A DNA stretch of 64,000 nucleotides. Source: Apricaphanius iberus. Its lineage: Eukaryota > Chordata > Actinopteri > Cyprinodontiformes > Aphaniidae. The notes beneath the pieces were generated by a model. That model made no database searches. It was not told the DNA's origin and saw nothing but the letters and a program-made list of their open reading frames with translations. Of this stretch, positions 13,208 through 28,200 are shown in pieces. The DNA lies in contig JAPXFQ010002811.1 in assembly GCA_028564705.1 (NCBI GenBank), positions 1,302,001 to 1,366,000 of the forward strand, given 5' to 3'. Each line of letters opens with the position of its first letter. Positions within the stretch are counted from its first letter, which is position 1. Position numbers and translations under genes: made by a program.

Positions 13208-16200
13208 TCACTGGGATGAGTGGGAGATGGTGGTCTGGAAGGCGAAGGAGATGTGGCTCCGTGCGTGATCGAGGTAAGGGTCTGAGAAGCTCTGTGTGTC
13301 ACCGGAGAAGTGTCTCCACCGCGTGAGTTCGGACATGCTGAGATGCTTCTGTGCCGCCCCCCTGCGGTCGCCCTGACGACCGAGCTGGCAAGGCCTGCCA
13401 GAAACTGGCTCCTCCTCCTCCACCTCCACGTCTGAGAAAGGAGAGAGCGAAAGGGAGAATGGGTTCACCAAGCTGTGATCCTACAGCTACCAAAAGCATT
13501 CACGCTCCACCGACGTTTTCACGTTTTGTTACGACCACAAACTTCAAGCGTTTTATTTAGATTGTTAATAAATCCAACACAAACTAGTGAGAATGTTTCA
13601 ATATTTTGCACACATACAAATCTTAAAGGTGTGGCAAGTATTTGTAATATATTTCAAGACTGTCCTATATTTAGATCTATCCACTTCCCCATCGTGTCTT
13701 GGTCAAATATTACACCAAGGTTCTTCACGTTATTACCGGAGGGCCAATTTAAATTAACAGTGTGTAGTTTTTGCAGTACATCTTTGCAAATAGCACATTA
13801 ATTGCAAAGTATTGGCGATATTGTAAAATATGCCTTTAAAAATCTGTTTTAAAATACATAGGCGCAGGTCCTCTTTTCAGAGGAAAGCCATATTAGATAA
13901 CGTCTTAACTTCTACAAGAGCCCGGACGGACAAAGCGCACGTAACAAGCCTGCTATTAAAACATTGATTTCCCCTCAAAATGCAAAAAAGTGTCACCATA
14001 AATACATTTTTATCTCTTCGCTAGTTCCAAGCGATGAAAGAGAGACTGATGTGCTCGTCATGTTGCTGCAAATAGTTAATTCTCAGGGAATTGAGCGTTT
14101 GAAAACAGGACTAGTTGGACCTCCGTTGTTGAGTTTCTTACTCGAAGACACAGATACCGCATGCTTGTGATAATTAAGTTATGCGCTGCCCCCTACTGGC
14201 CAAAAATTACACACTGCCTTTAATGCCATCCAGATGAAGAGATCAATTAAGCAAGTTCTTTTTTAGGGCTTCTGGTCTAAAGACTACAACTTCTGTCTTG
14301 TTAGAATTTAAATGCAGAAAGTTTAGAGTCATCCAAGTTTTTATGTCTTCAAGACATGCCTGTGATCAGTGATGGCGGTAACACCTTACTTAATAGCACA
14401 TTACTCCTAATATGACCAACAACTAATATAACGCGTTACTATTTCCATGCAGTTACTTGTTTAACTCACTGTGCATTACTATTTTTGTAATTTTCTTCAG
14501 CAAAAAGTTATATTTGGTACAAAAGCATTAGGAAAACAAGCGACAATAGCAGTAAATATGGTCTTACATACCTTCAACAACATTGCTGCTGTCGCAATCC
14601 AAAACAGCTGATCATCTCCTTTATGGTCCCCATGTTTATTTTGGCCTCAGCCTGAGAGTTCTGTAATCTGTACTCTGAGTCTGCCCCCTAGTGGAACTCT
14701 GCAGTAGTATATGCAGTGAGCAAGCTAGTATGTCCCCAAGCCGCAGCTTGTTGCTTTATAGTTGCTGTTGTCAGCATGAGGTTTAAAAATGAAGTATATT
14801 TCTGGCCTTACTGTTAAAATACACTTCCAGTAAAGTGAGTATTGGCAAAACTGGTTATTGTTTCTATGTTGAGTCAGTGGGAAGTGCTACTGGCATCTGC
14901 TGAAAGTAATAAAGTAACTTGTAATCTAACGTAATTAATTATAAAATAATCAGTAAAGTAACTAAGTTATTTTTGGAAGGAGTAATCAGTAGTCGGTAAA
15001 CAGATTACTTTTTCAAAGTAACTGTGGCAACACTGCCTCTAATCTTCTTAGCTGATTGGATTAATCAGGAATTATGGATATATGGGCAGCATACCAGTGG
15101 ATATGTATCCCATTCTGTCTAATTATTTTACCAATTAGAAGCCAATATGTAGTAAAAAAGAATTGGTCCAAGCACAGAACCATGTGGTACTCCACAAGCA
15201 AGACTTGATTAAAATCTGGAATCTGTAAAATATGATTTAAACCAGCCTATTGCTGTTCCTTTGATCCCTAAATGTTCAAGCCGTTCTAAGAGAATATTAT
15301 GATCGACTGTGTCAAAAGCAGCACTGAGATCTAGCAAGACCAGAAGAGTCACAAATCCATTATCTGAGGCCATTAGAATATCATTTGTAACTTTCACCAC
15401 TGCTGTTTCAATGCTATGATGAGCTCTAAAACCTGACTGAAATTCTTCAAACAGGTTGTTGCTGTTTAGATGTTCACATACTTGATTAGCAACTATTTTT
15501 CCCAAGAATTTTGGATAAGAAAGGAAGGTTAGATATAGGTCTGCAATTAGCTTAGTCATCTTGATCTAGGGAGGGTTTCTTAAGTAAAGGTTTAATTACA
15601 GCAACCTTAAATGCCTGTGGTACGTATCTATTTATTAAGGATAGACTCATCATATTTAAAATAGGGCCAGTAACCAGAGGGAACAATTCCTTGAATAATT
15701 TGCTTGGTATTGGGTCTAAAATACAAGTTGAAGTTTTAGATTAAGCTAATATTTGTGATAATTCATAAAAGTTAGAGTGAATCAAAATGGTACAGACACA
15801 GATGAGGTTCTATAGTTACCTCTGATGCTGCTTAACTCACTGAGAGAGAAGTACGTGGGAGGATGCCAACGATTTTATTTTAGTTAGAATGTATTCTATT
15901 TATGAAGAATCCCATAAAGTGGTCACTACCGAGAGTCGGTTGAATAGTTGGCTCAACAGAGCTATGACTCTGTAAGTTTGGCAACTATCAGAGGCTCTCT
16001 TTACACAGCAGTAGACCATTATTCCAGGTTAAATAGGAATCTCTAGGTGTGTAGAACACAATTTTCTCTTTATTTTCTTAGCATTTAGAAAAGCCTTCCC
16101 CCAGCATGACGTTACCCTCACCATGTTTCACTATGGACATAGTGTGTAAGGCACAGCATGCCTTAACATTGATGACACTCTTTGATAAAGGCCAGATTCG

Positions 16201-19200
16201 TCGAGGTTTTGTTATCGGATTCTCCCACCCGAGCTGTTGATGTTGTAGCTCTTCCAGAGTTACCCTGGGCCTCTTGGTTGCTTCTCTTATCATGAATGCT
16301 CTCCTTGCCTGGCCTTTTAGCTAAACCCTGCATGACTCTCACCCTGACCTTGTTGAACACAAATGCTTGCCACAATTGCATCAAAATGACATTAAAACCT
16401 CATATTTTTCCATCCACCCATCCATTTTCTGAACCGCTTAATCCTCAAAGGGTCGCGGGGGGGCTGGTGCCTATATTTTTCCTTCCATCATAATTAAAAG
16501 CTACTGTATGTTGGTGTAACATAAAATCAGAAGAAAGAAAAAATATTTGAATTTTTTTTGCTGCAGCGCCAAAAAGTTGTAGAGGCATTACTATTTTTTT
16601 CATGGACTGTAACTGCTGTCGTATGTGGTTTGTCTGAGAGTCAAGCATACCGGCGACCGACCCGTCCATGCTGCAGCTACAGCTCAGCAGATCATGAGTC
16701 AGGCAAGGCGTGTCCATCAGGCTGAAAATATCTCGCAGCTCGCTGGTGGAGAAACTCGTGTGTTCTGCCGCTTTCCCCAAGTCAACCACAGTCCCAGACA
16801 GCCCCTGTTTGGACACCTGTCTCTGGAATATACGCTCCTCAATAGTGCCTGAGAGGAAATAAGACAGATTTGCACATAAAACTTCTCATAAGCGAGGATT
16901 TTAACAAAACATCTTGCCCGATTAGAAGCGTTTTTATCTTCTTGCCTGCAGTGAGGAGACGGTAAATGTGCACAGTCTTTTTTTGTCCATCTCTCCATAC
17001 TCGAGCCATGGCCTAAACAAAGAGTAAATTTACAGCACCATCTAGTGACTATTAATATGCTTCACCGTCAACCTTCATTTATCTGTTAAATTGTAAAATC
17101 ACACAGAATATCAAGCTCAAAACAGACAATCTGCAGTGTTTTAATTAAGATCAAAAACTGATTTAACATCCGCTTTTATAATCTCTTTAAGTCTAATAAA
17201 GAGTGTCTTTGTCACTAAAATCATCATGAGGTTTAATGAGGGTTAAACAATTGTTCTGCATAAGTGTGGCTGTTTGAATCTCACCTGAATGTCATTGGCG
17301 GGGTTCCAGTCGATGTCGTACAGCACCAGGTGGGACGCCCCGATCAGATTAAGTCCCACCCCGCCGGCTTTCGAGCTCAGCAGGAACAGGAAGCTCTGAG
17401 AGTAGGGGCTGTTGAAGCCGTCGACCAGTCGCTGCCGCTGGCTCGTGGGCGTCTGACCATCGAGCCGACAGAACGTGTAACCAGCATGTACGCACAGGTC
17501 CTGAAGCAAGTCCAAAGTCTGAGTGTAGTTTGACACCAAGACCACCCTGCCGGAACACACCAGGTTAGTGAACAGAGTAGATGTTCAGGTTGCAGATGCA
17601 CTTACACACACACACCTGTCTGAAGGGCTGAGCTGTCTGATGGCGCTCAGCAGGTCGGAGAGAACCGAAAGTTTCCCGGAGTCGGATGTGTTGAATCCTC
17701 CAGACGAATAAGATTCTGGGAAGAGATCCGCAAGACCCTCGTATAAAGAACTCTCCACTGATCCGCTGTCTGTTCTCTCCTGCAAGGACAGCAGCACTTC
17801 AGCCAGATTTCTTGACAAGTACAAGACACAGACTTAAAGAGTTCAATAAAATGCTGCACTCTGGAGCCCATATAACATTAAGCCTCCATGGAGATGGACT
17901 TGTAGGCAAACATAACCTTGATAGTGATGTGGAGCAAACCAGGATGGTTGCAGAGCTTCTTCAGCGCAGTGATGCAGGCCAGGTGTGCGCTGCCTTGTGT
18001 GAAGCCCTGAAGGCAGGCTCTGAAGACGTGGTGGCAGAGGAGGTGTTTGTACAGCTTCTGTTGCAGCGGGGACGGCGTGCAGAACAATGTCCAGTCCAGG
18101 CGAGGTGGCAAGTAGCGGTTGATGATCTCCTGCGTCCGCCTCAGAATGAACATGCTGGTGAGACGAGAGAGCTCAGCAGCGCGCTCTTCCCCTAAACCTC
18201 TCTCCTCCTGCAGAGGCAGACAAAGGGTTAAAACCAGGGATGCACCGATACTGATAACGGGACAAAACTGCTGGAATGTACTCGTATCGGTATCGGCTAA
18301 AGTTTACCAATACCATGAACTGATACTGTTCACAGAAAGTGTTTATTTTCATTTGAAAGGTTAGTTTTGTGGTAATTTTCATTAATATTTTATTTGTTAT
18401 CTAATTCAACATTGTTTGTTCTAACAAGCAGAGAAAAAAATAAAACATGTCTTCCAATAAATTGTTTTTCTTTTGTAGTAGAAGTATCCCTGTTGGTACT
18501 CTGTACCAGCAAGTACTATCGGTATCGTATCGGTTTGAAAAAAATGCATCCCTAGTTAAAACCGCTTCTGTAAATAGACAAAACGGGAAACATTTCTCTC
18601 ATCCTTATAAGACTCCGATTTCAAGAATCCTCAGCCATTTGTGTTTCATTTTTCACCAGTACTTAAAGTGCAGATTCAATAATTGCTAATATGCATCTAA
18701 AAGGTTGTACAAAAATCACCATTTGAAATGTTTATAGAGGTTATTTTAAATTTCACCACATATAACCGCAAATATTTAAATTAAAATATTTCATAATCTT
18801 GACCTGTGACATGGGGAGGAGTCATGCTGTGCGCTGGTTTCTCTGTTTCTAGTTATCAGATCCTCCGTCTCTTGATCACTTCTACCTGATAACTTATTTG
18901 TTGGATAAAAATCATTTGTTGTAAACATGAAGCTTTTAGACCTGTGTAAAGGCGAGCTAAGGCAAGGCAATTTTATTTGTATAGCACACTTTCAACACAG
19001 GGCAATTCAAGGTGGTTTACATATGATTAGAATACAAATGAGCAGTTACAATAAGAAAATAATGAAGAAAATACAACAATGTTGGGAGAAAATGAGTTAA
19101 AAAAAACAGGTTTAGTTCATTAACTGATCTTGCTGAAGAAAGCTCAGTTTTTAACACAAGAAAGCATTTACAGTAATTAAGACAATAATTTGTGTGACAA

Positions 19201-22200
19201 TTAAAAACAAGCAAGTAAAAACAGTTACTCATAAGCGAGTCTATATAGGTAAGTTTTAATTTTAGATTTTAAAGAGTTCAGTGTCTCTGCAGCTTTGCAT
19301 TCTCCCGGTAGTTTGTTCCAGATATGAGGAGCATAGAAAATGAAAGCTGATTCCCCATGTTTGGTTCTTAGAACTGGGGTGTTTTGTTCTACTTTCTTGG
19401 TTCTAGTGAGAACACGAGCAGCAGCGTTCCGGATCAGCTGTCTGATTGATTTTTTAGGTAAACCTGTGAAGGTACTGTTACAGTAATCAAGGCGGCTAGA
19501 GATAAATGCATGGATAAGTTTTTCTAGGTCTCCTTGTGTCATCAATCCTTTAATCCTAGAAATGTTCCTCAGGTGATAGAAAGTTGACTTTGTTATTGCC
19601 TTTATGTGACCCTGGAGGTTCAGGTCTGAGTTATTATTACACCTAGATTTCTGGCATGGTTGGTAGTTTCTAGTTGGACCAACTGAAGCTGTGCACTGAT
19701 ATTTAATGGATCTTTTTTGGGTCCAAAGAGAAGTACTTCAGTTTGTTTTTTGTTCAGTTGGAGGAAGTTATGGGACATCCAGCTGGGACAAATTAGTGTT
19801 GTCAGCATAGTTGTGGTAGTTAACATTGTTGGTTGTTTAATATGGCTTAATGGGAGCATGTAGATGCTAAATAGGAGGGGGCCTATAATGGAGCCCTGGG
19901 GGACCCCACATGTGATTCTGAGTTTTGTGATGAGAACTGAATAATCAACACAAAGAAGTTCCTGTTCTTAAGGTAGGATTTGAACCAGTCGAGTACTGTA
20001 CCAGAGCGTCCGACCCAGCTCTCTAGACGTTCTAGTAATATATCATGGTCAATGGTGTCAAACGCCGCACTGAGGTCTAATAGTACAAGTACTGTAAAAG
20101 CTTCTGTAGTTCTGTTAGTCAGTAATATTAGACAGCTATGGATAAATGGAAAGCTTCAATTCAGAAAAATTCAGATATTTGTCATCAGAAAGTCGGAAAG
20201 AAAGCCTGGAAAATAGTAACATTCCCTCTCCTTTCCTTTTCCATATTTTCCACACTTTTCAGACTGTGTAGGAATCCTGCAGTAAGAAATAGTGGTAAAA
20301 GTGAAAAAGAGTAGGCTTACCTGCGAGCAGGAAGGCTGTCTAGAGTGTAGAATTGGTTCTTCATACACTTTTCTATAAGCTGTTGCCGAACCAAGAATCC
20401 CTGGGTTAACAAACTCTATAATGGCGTAGAACTCCTGCAGGTCGTTTTGTACTGGCGTCCCTTAAAAAAAAAAAAAAAGGAAAACATTATTCATATCACC
20501 GCCAAAGGATTGTTCTCATCAAAAACTTTTCATTCAGACTCATGCAACTATGCACCTGTGAGTATGACTCTGCGATTACAACTAAGGCTGCTGAGGGCGG
20601 AGGACGTTTTGATGCTGCTGTTCCTCAGTCTGTGCCCCTCATCGCAAATAATGAGACCGAACTCCACCTTCTGGATCTGAAAAGATAAATGTGATAAACA
20701 GACAGCAGTCAATGTGTGATAAAGTGCACAAATTATCTCTTTCTTTTAACAAAGATAAGCTTTCATAGTTTAGGGAGGTTTCTTGATGCCAGAAAGGTAA
20801 CAATTCATTCTTACCAAACAATTAACCTTACTTTATTATTTAATTACTATGAGGCGTCTTTGAGCTTTTAAGTTAAAGTTTAAAGTAAACGAAGATGTTA
20901 ATGGATAGTCTGGTATTGTTATGGGCATCACACTGATCTTAAACCAGAGAAAACAAAGACGAGAGCTGCCTGAGGAGCTAAGGAAAAAAAGTTCAAAGTA
21001 AAGGCTATAGTAATATACCCAAGCAACTTCATGTTCAGTGGATCACACTGATGGATGGCAGAAAAAGAGCCAAAGAAGAAATCTAAAACCCGGTCAAGGT
21101 TTATTCTTTAGGCAAAAATTGTGGTGGGTCCGGTTCCCTTACAGTGTTAAGAGCAGATTTGCTTCATGAGAGAGATGTGCAGGGACTGCTTTTCTTTGTT
21201 TAAATAAAAAGGAAGATGAATCTCATTGTGTCAAGCCAACACAGTTAGAATTGTAGAAAAAAAAAAATGGCACGAGGGAGAGAAAACAAGAAGGGGAGAT
21301 AAAGACAGTAGGGGTAAGCGATAAATCGATTTTATTGATTGATAAAATATTCTATTTATGAAGATTCAATTTTTCTTTTTTGCCAATACACTATATGAGC
21401 TTCCATAGCTCAGTAAAGTTAATTCAGCCACGACCTGCCATCTTGTTTATACAAGTATACTTCAACAGCTTGGTTTTAGTTGGACTTTGAAGTTTTTGAA
21501 AATAGTTTTTTTCAGTTGCAATATCTTTTTAAATAAACACAGGCAAAAAATAAATAATCGGAAATCAGGTTTGGTATATATATATATACACAAAAAAAAA
21601 ATCAGATTTAATTTTTAGGCCGTATCAACCCAGCGATAAAAGACAATCAAAAATAATAAAAAAATACTAGCAGGCCGGATCCCACCACCTCCAACACCCA
21701 AAGACGGCTTTAGCTAACAGCATTGCATTGAGGTGATTAAACAGCCCAGAAAAAGCGCCAACAGACAGAGCGCCAACAGGTCAGCCAGCTGTCGCCGCCA
21801 ATGTCTATAGCATCCCCTCCAGCCAGGCTAGTCCCAGCCGAGGTTGGCCGCACACAAAAAATCCACAGGCAGGATGCAGAACCCACTCATCCAATAATGA
21901 ATCACCATTACACCCAGGGCACAGAGCAAGGAGAAGGAAAAGGGTCCCGTCCCAACAATACAAATCCATCATAAGGCAAAGACCTGCAGAGACTCTGACA
22001 GACTCAACCATAGACTTCACATGTAATCTTGCCGGAACTGACGTAGGCGTTTGGGGCGCTGTGAACGCACCATAATAACCAAAAACATTCATTTTCAAAC
22101 TATTTTGGAGTCACGTTTTTTTCACTATACAAGACTACCAACACATTTAAAAGTATACCTGCTCAAGGCCCCGCAGCAGCATTTCATAGCTGATCACAAG

Positions 22201-25200
22201 AACACTATGTAGAGGCGACGACAAAAACTCCTCTATCCTGTGGTTCTGAACAGACGACAAGAACAGTGTTGGTGATTTAGGGAGCAGAGAAGAAATAATC
22301 GATTTTAATGGAATAAACGGTAATTTTGTCCGAGTTGTGAAACTAAAACTCACACACCTGATCCACAGTGAAGACGCTGATCCGTTCCCGGCCGAGCCAC
22401 TTTGTAAACTCAGCTCTCCAGTTCTGCACGAGGCTCCCGGGAGTAACCACAAGGACACGTTTCGCAACCGGCCTCCCTCCGTAAGGGCCCTGCCTGAGCA
22501 GCGTCCAGCACAGCGCCACGCTCTGCAGGGTCTTCCCGAGGCCCATCTCATCAGCCAGGATGGCGCCGTGACGACCTACAGCTCTGAAGCACATGATGCT
22601 TTAAAGCTCCTGATTAAAGGCAATGATGACATTCCCAGAGTTCAGGAAGAGATCTGATAGGTATTGAGATAAGGAACGTTATTCCCACCTCATGCCCATG
22701 ACACACTCATAGAGGAAAATGATTCCGTCCCTCTGGTGGGGTCGCAGGTGTGTGGTCAGGTGTGGGTCGACTACCACATCGACCACAGGAAGGCCCAACT
22801 TGTTGTGAAGCCACTGGTGGTTGGAAGAGGGGCGTGGCATCACTAGTGCACCTATGAAAACAAACATGCTTTAATCCCCAGGTCAAATCATAAACACACT
22901 GCTCACACTGATTATCGGTTACAGGAGAAATCACTTATCTGTGGACCAACACTATAAATCTGTATGAAAGCAGCTTGAAGTTCCAGATTTAGCCACTTTA
23001 CCTGGAGCTAACGGGTCATGACGAGGTTTGCCGGTTTGTCCCGCTTGTGGTTGATTTTCTGGATGTCCTCCTCTGCCACACAGTGTTGGAGGGCAGAAAG
23101 GTTTGGAGTTGAGGCGGCGGGAGGGAGGCGGGGTCGCCTTTGTGTGCAACTCCGCTTGATCTGTTTGAACCTCTTGGAAACAACGACCTTTGCTAAACTC
23201 CTCAGCAGAAATTAAGCCCATCACCTCTATCTCCTTCCCTCCAATCATCAGGGTCTCTCCCTCAGACAGCGAGGCCAACTCTGACACCTTGTAGCCACTT
23301 CCTGTTGGTCACACAAAACTACTGTGAGGATCATCTAAAGCACCTCAAAAACAGTCTTGTCATGTTATTACAAAACTTTTCAGGGTTTTCAAAATTGCAA
23401 CAAATCTGGAGATATACAGCGGGCACAAAAAGTATCCTGACACCTTTACATGTTTCAATGTTGGTTTCATTGCAGGAGTTTGCTTAAATCAAAAAAGTTA
23501 ACATCATTTCTCATTAACATACACTCAGCACCGTATCTTGACGGAAAAAAAAAACAGAAACGTCGAAATTTGTGCAATTTTTTTTTTTTTTAAACTGAAA
23601 TATCACATGGTTATAAGTATTCAGACCCTTTGCTTGATATTGACTAGAAGCACCCTTTGAACTAGTAAACCCATGATGAGTCTCCTTGGAAATGATGCAC
23701 GTTTCTCACACCTGGATTTGGGGATCCTCTCCAGTTCTGTAAGGTTGGATGTACTTAGGGTCATTGTCCTGTTGAAAGGTGAACCTTCAGCCCAGTCTCA
23801 GGTCCTGAACGCTCTGGAAGAGGTTTTCTTCTAGGACATCTCTGTTCTTGGTCACATTAATCTTTCCTTCAATTGTAACCAGTCGTCCTGTCCCTGCAGC
23901 TGAAAAACACCCATACAATAATGCTCCCACCACTATGTTTCACTGTAGGATTATATTGGGAAGGTAATGAGCAGTGCCTGGTTTTCTCCTCACATACCAC
24001 TTAGAATTAACACCAAAAAGTTAAATCTTGGTCCCATCAGACCAGAGAATCTTATTTCTCATAATCTGGGAGTCCATGTTTTTTTTTGCCAAACTCTATA
24101 TGGGCTTTCAGATGTCTTGCACTGAGAAGAGGCTTCCATTTGACCACTCTGCCATAAACCCCCACCTGGTGGAGGGCTGGACTGATGGCTGACTTAGTAA
24201 AATTTCTCCCATCTCCCTACTGCATCTCTGGAGCTCAGCCACAGTGATCTCTGAATTCTTCTTTACCTCTCTCACCAAGGCTCTTCTCCTACGATTGCTC
24301 AGTTTGGCTGGACAGCCAGGTCTAGGAAGAGTTCTGGTTGTCCCAAACTTCTTCCATTTGAGGATTATGGAGGGCTTTATGCTCTCAGGAACCTTGTGTG
24401 CTATAGAAATTGTTGTAACGTTGTCCAGATGTTTGCGATTCTGTCTCTGAACTCCTTGGAAAGTTCCTTCAACCTCATGATTCTCGTTTGTTCTGACATG
24501 CACTGTGAGCTGCAAGGTCTTACAGCTGTGTGCCTTTTCTAATCAAGCCCTATCAGTTTATTTAAACACAGCTGGATGCCAATGAAGGAGCAGAACCATC
24601 TCAGGTAGGATCAGAAGAAGAAATGGACAACATGTGAGTTAAATTTGAATGTCATTTCAACATTTCTGGTTTTTCTCTGTCAAAATGGAGTGCTGAGTGT
24701 ACATTAATGTCAAGTAAAATTATTTTTTCTGATTTTAGCAAATGGCTGCTATAAAGTAAAGAGTGAACAATTTAACTGGGTCTAAATACTATTTGTACCC
24801 ACTGCTTCAGCTCAGTGTACAGTGATAGCTAATAACTAATCAACCTATCCAGACAGGGCAACAGTCTGCTGTCATAATGTAACAGAAAGTGAGAACATTT
24901 AAGGCATATTTATGCTTTTACAAGGTAAGTAAGCTGATTTATTCCATCCTCCAACAACTGCTTATGCTTCCATAAAAATTTACCTCAATAGTTCTTTTTT
25001 CCCTTCTTTTATGCCTTATATAGAATGACATAATTCACTTTGTATTTCTTCATTACAGTAAATAAAAAAGAAAACCCAGCATGGTGTGTTAGGGCTCACC
25101 CTTCCCAATATCTTTCCCCTCCATGTCCTTGAGTACGACTGTTCGCCCTTTCACTACCAGCACTGCATCGCCTTCCCAGCGCTTGTGCTTCTTCTTGCTG

Positions 25201-28200
25201 GCTTTACACCAGACCACGCTGAAGTAACGTGCTCCGTCCTGTCCGCAGCTGGAGTCTGGACCCGTGGCTCCAGACACGCAAGCTGAATCTGCAGGGGGCT
25301 GAGGGGTTTGAGGAGACGCATGAGTCCACAGAGGGCTTCCGTTCACTCCTGCAAGAGAAGAACAAAAAAAAAGTGGCAGAAAAAGTCAACTAAGATGCAA
25401 ACAAACAAGCCACCAATAGAGGACGCTGCTGCATCAAGTCTTGAGCTTGGAAGAAAGCTAAACCATGACTGCTGAAGTATAGAGCAAACTGAGCTCCTGC
25501 TCTCAGTTAACAATTCATTAAATGCATGTTTTCAATCTTTTAGGTATAAATGTGTGGAAACCAGATATTTCCAATAAAATAGTTTGATTTATTTCTGTAG
25601 TTATTATTTATGAAAACATTTATCATCATAATAATAAAAGGAACAACCAGAGATATAATCAATACAATTTAATAAAAATCAGTGTAACACGAGAACAAAC
25701 TGGTATACAAATATTACAGGACAACCAGTAAGAAAAAATTCACATTAAATAGGAGCATATATATATTTAAAAAAAATCCAACTTATCCCTTCTTAAATCA
25801 AAACAACAATCATCTCAGCAGTCAGATATTCCCAGACTTTCACATTTTTTAACATATTTTCACCTAAAAATCCTCTCATCAGATTATTTTAAGGCTTTTC
25901 AAAATGTATCTTGTGACACAATCATGATTCAAAGAGCTTTTTTATTTTAGACATGCCATTTTTCAGTCATGTGTTGTTTTTTAAGCTGCTCAGATTTCCA
26001 AGAACCTATCAAATAAATCGCCTTTTATGTTTATTACTTCTTAATACCACAAACGCCAGAGGAACAGGGAGATTTTTTTCATTTTAGACCGATACAATTT
26101 CTTCAAACCATCAAACTACTTTTACTCACACTGTAAAAGCAATCCTAATAATCCTGGATAACAAAGACTACCAACACTATCCTGACAAACCCACGGCTAC
26201 ATTCTGGTTGCACACAGCTACGGTGTGATAGATAACCAGTCTCATCATCTGTGAATAACAACGTCCAGCACTGACAAGCATAAACAATAACTGGTGGAAG
26301 CGCATCCCCATCCAGAACTGAAGGAGTACCACATAGAGAAGATATGCATGGAGGCACTACGTTTCCAAAAGTGGTTTGCGTTCTGCAAATGCCCTCAAGC
26401 ATTAACGCAACCAGACCGTTCATCAGAAAGACACACATAGTGTCTCACTAAAGTTTCAGACCTGAATAACCGATTTAGTCATCTTACATCAGCTTAGGTG
26501 TATTTGATTGTGGTGTTAAGATACAGACCAGTGAAAATTAAAAGCTGCCTGAATTTTATTGCAGGGTATGAGCGTAAAGGGGACTTTTTTTTTTTTTGCA
26601 CTACTGGTCGATCATTAAAAGTCGCAAAAAAATATGATGAAGCTCTTTGAGCTGGGAAACAATTGTAGGGGCCCTGAACATGTTTTCAAGCCCCAGCATG
26701 TGTATGTTTCTTCTGGTTATAGAGGAACAGGCAGTCCATGCCTCAGTCGGGCAGCTTTTAGCTTCTCCACTTTGATTTTGGCTCTCAAAAGCTCCTCCTC
26801 CAGTTCCTGCTTCCTCTTTAGACCCTCTCTCTTCTCCTCCAGGTATAGGGCAACCTTCCTGTGATTGGCCAACACCAGATCGTGCTCCTCCTTGGCGAGG
26901 TGCAGAGGGCGAAACCTATCCACCTCGTGGCGAGGGTAGACGTTGTTGGGGTAGAGGTCGTTGCTCAAGGGCAGCGGCGAGGCAGAGAGGGCGACGTTAA
27001 CAGAGGAAGAGGTGGGAGACAAGGATGCCTCGTAATTATGGGGACTGGCCAAGTCCTGCTCCCCGTCTTGCTCTTGAAATCCGTCCAGCGCTGGAGCGGC
27101 GTGCGAGGCGACGACGGGGAGGTCTGGCGGCGGTTTCACATCCTCTTCGGGTTCCAGCTGCACCACCTCATGTGCAATGCTTGGTGCAGGTGCTGAATAA
27201 TCCTGGAGTCCGGCCAGAGAGGAGCTGCTGCCAGGATGCTCAATGGGGGAAATGTGCTTGTTATAGATCAACCTGCAAACAGCGAAGAAATGCTTTAAAA
27301 GATGGTAAAAAAAGGAACAAAATAACCAAATTATTATATATTTTCATATAATTTTATTTTTTATTTTCTTGAATGTGAATGTGACACTGGATTAAGCATC
27401 AGGTTTCATGTGTACGAGTTTGTCAAGGAGCCAAACATCTGATAGTAAAAGAAAGGTACTTTCTATTTGCCTCGTATCGATATCGGTTCATAAATCTATT
27501 ATAACACTTCCTTGTAACATCAAATCCAAAAAAGAAAAAGAAAAACACTATAACATATGCTAGAGTTTGGGTTTGTGTATTCTTTTAACAAATATTTTAA
27601 ATAGTAAAAAACTGTCTAGTACTAAATCTGACAGGCTATAAATGGATCAGCGTTTGGCTTTATCCTCAAAAATATTTACAAGTAATGTCATTTACCACCA
27701 TTTATTTTACTTACAATCTTGGGAATCAAGATATTAAGAAGAATCAAAACGCTCTTCTTCAAGTCACATCAGTTGCAACTTCACGGTGGGCAAGATTTGT
27801 CTTAAAAGATTTTGCTTTTCTGCTAAATCTGAAGGCTGAGCATCTTTCCAAAACATATCAGATTAAATAGTATTGTTTTAAGTCTCGCTCCTGAAAGCAA
27901 GAAAAATGTTGAGTTTACTGTTTCAAAGTTGTTTTTTTTAGTGCTACATTGCTGTGTTAGACGGGAAAACATTGGCTCTGTCTCTCTGAAAGCGTTCTGT
28001 AAGCTGGACTGTACCTGCGGAGGGCCTGGTCCTTTTCGTGCATGGGCACATGTTGGAACAAGTGAGGGATCATCTCCATAATCCTCCTGGTCGGCTCAGA
28101 GATGCTCCCTCTGTACTCGGGCTGGGCGTGTCTCCGCTGCATCACTTCCTGCTTGGCCGACTCCTTCAGCCTCTTGTAGAGGGTTCTGAGGCCCTGGGCG

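Larger units (their letters stand above)
13690..15775 (-). mobile_element. Dead L2/Maui-type LINE interrupted by two MITEs (rad54b last intron)
   Basis: The minus strand at 15559-15209 encodes part of a reverse transcriptase with [15 protein letters not shown] and [13 protein letters not shown], the fingers/palm motifs of L2-like LINEs. The flanks 13690-13757 and 14220-14366 align by eye with 41340-41530 of the longer copy in the RING gene. The copy is split by separate insertions at 13758-14219 and 14367-15035. Confidence 0.75.

Noticed and set aside
26861..27351. Plus-strand frames over fsbp exon 2
   Set aside because: Antisense shadows of the fsbp coding exon with no independent support.
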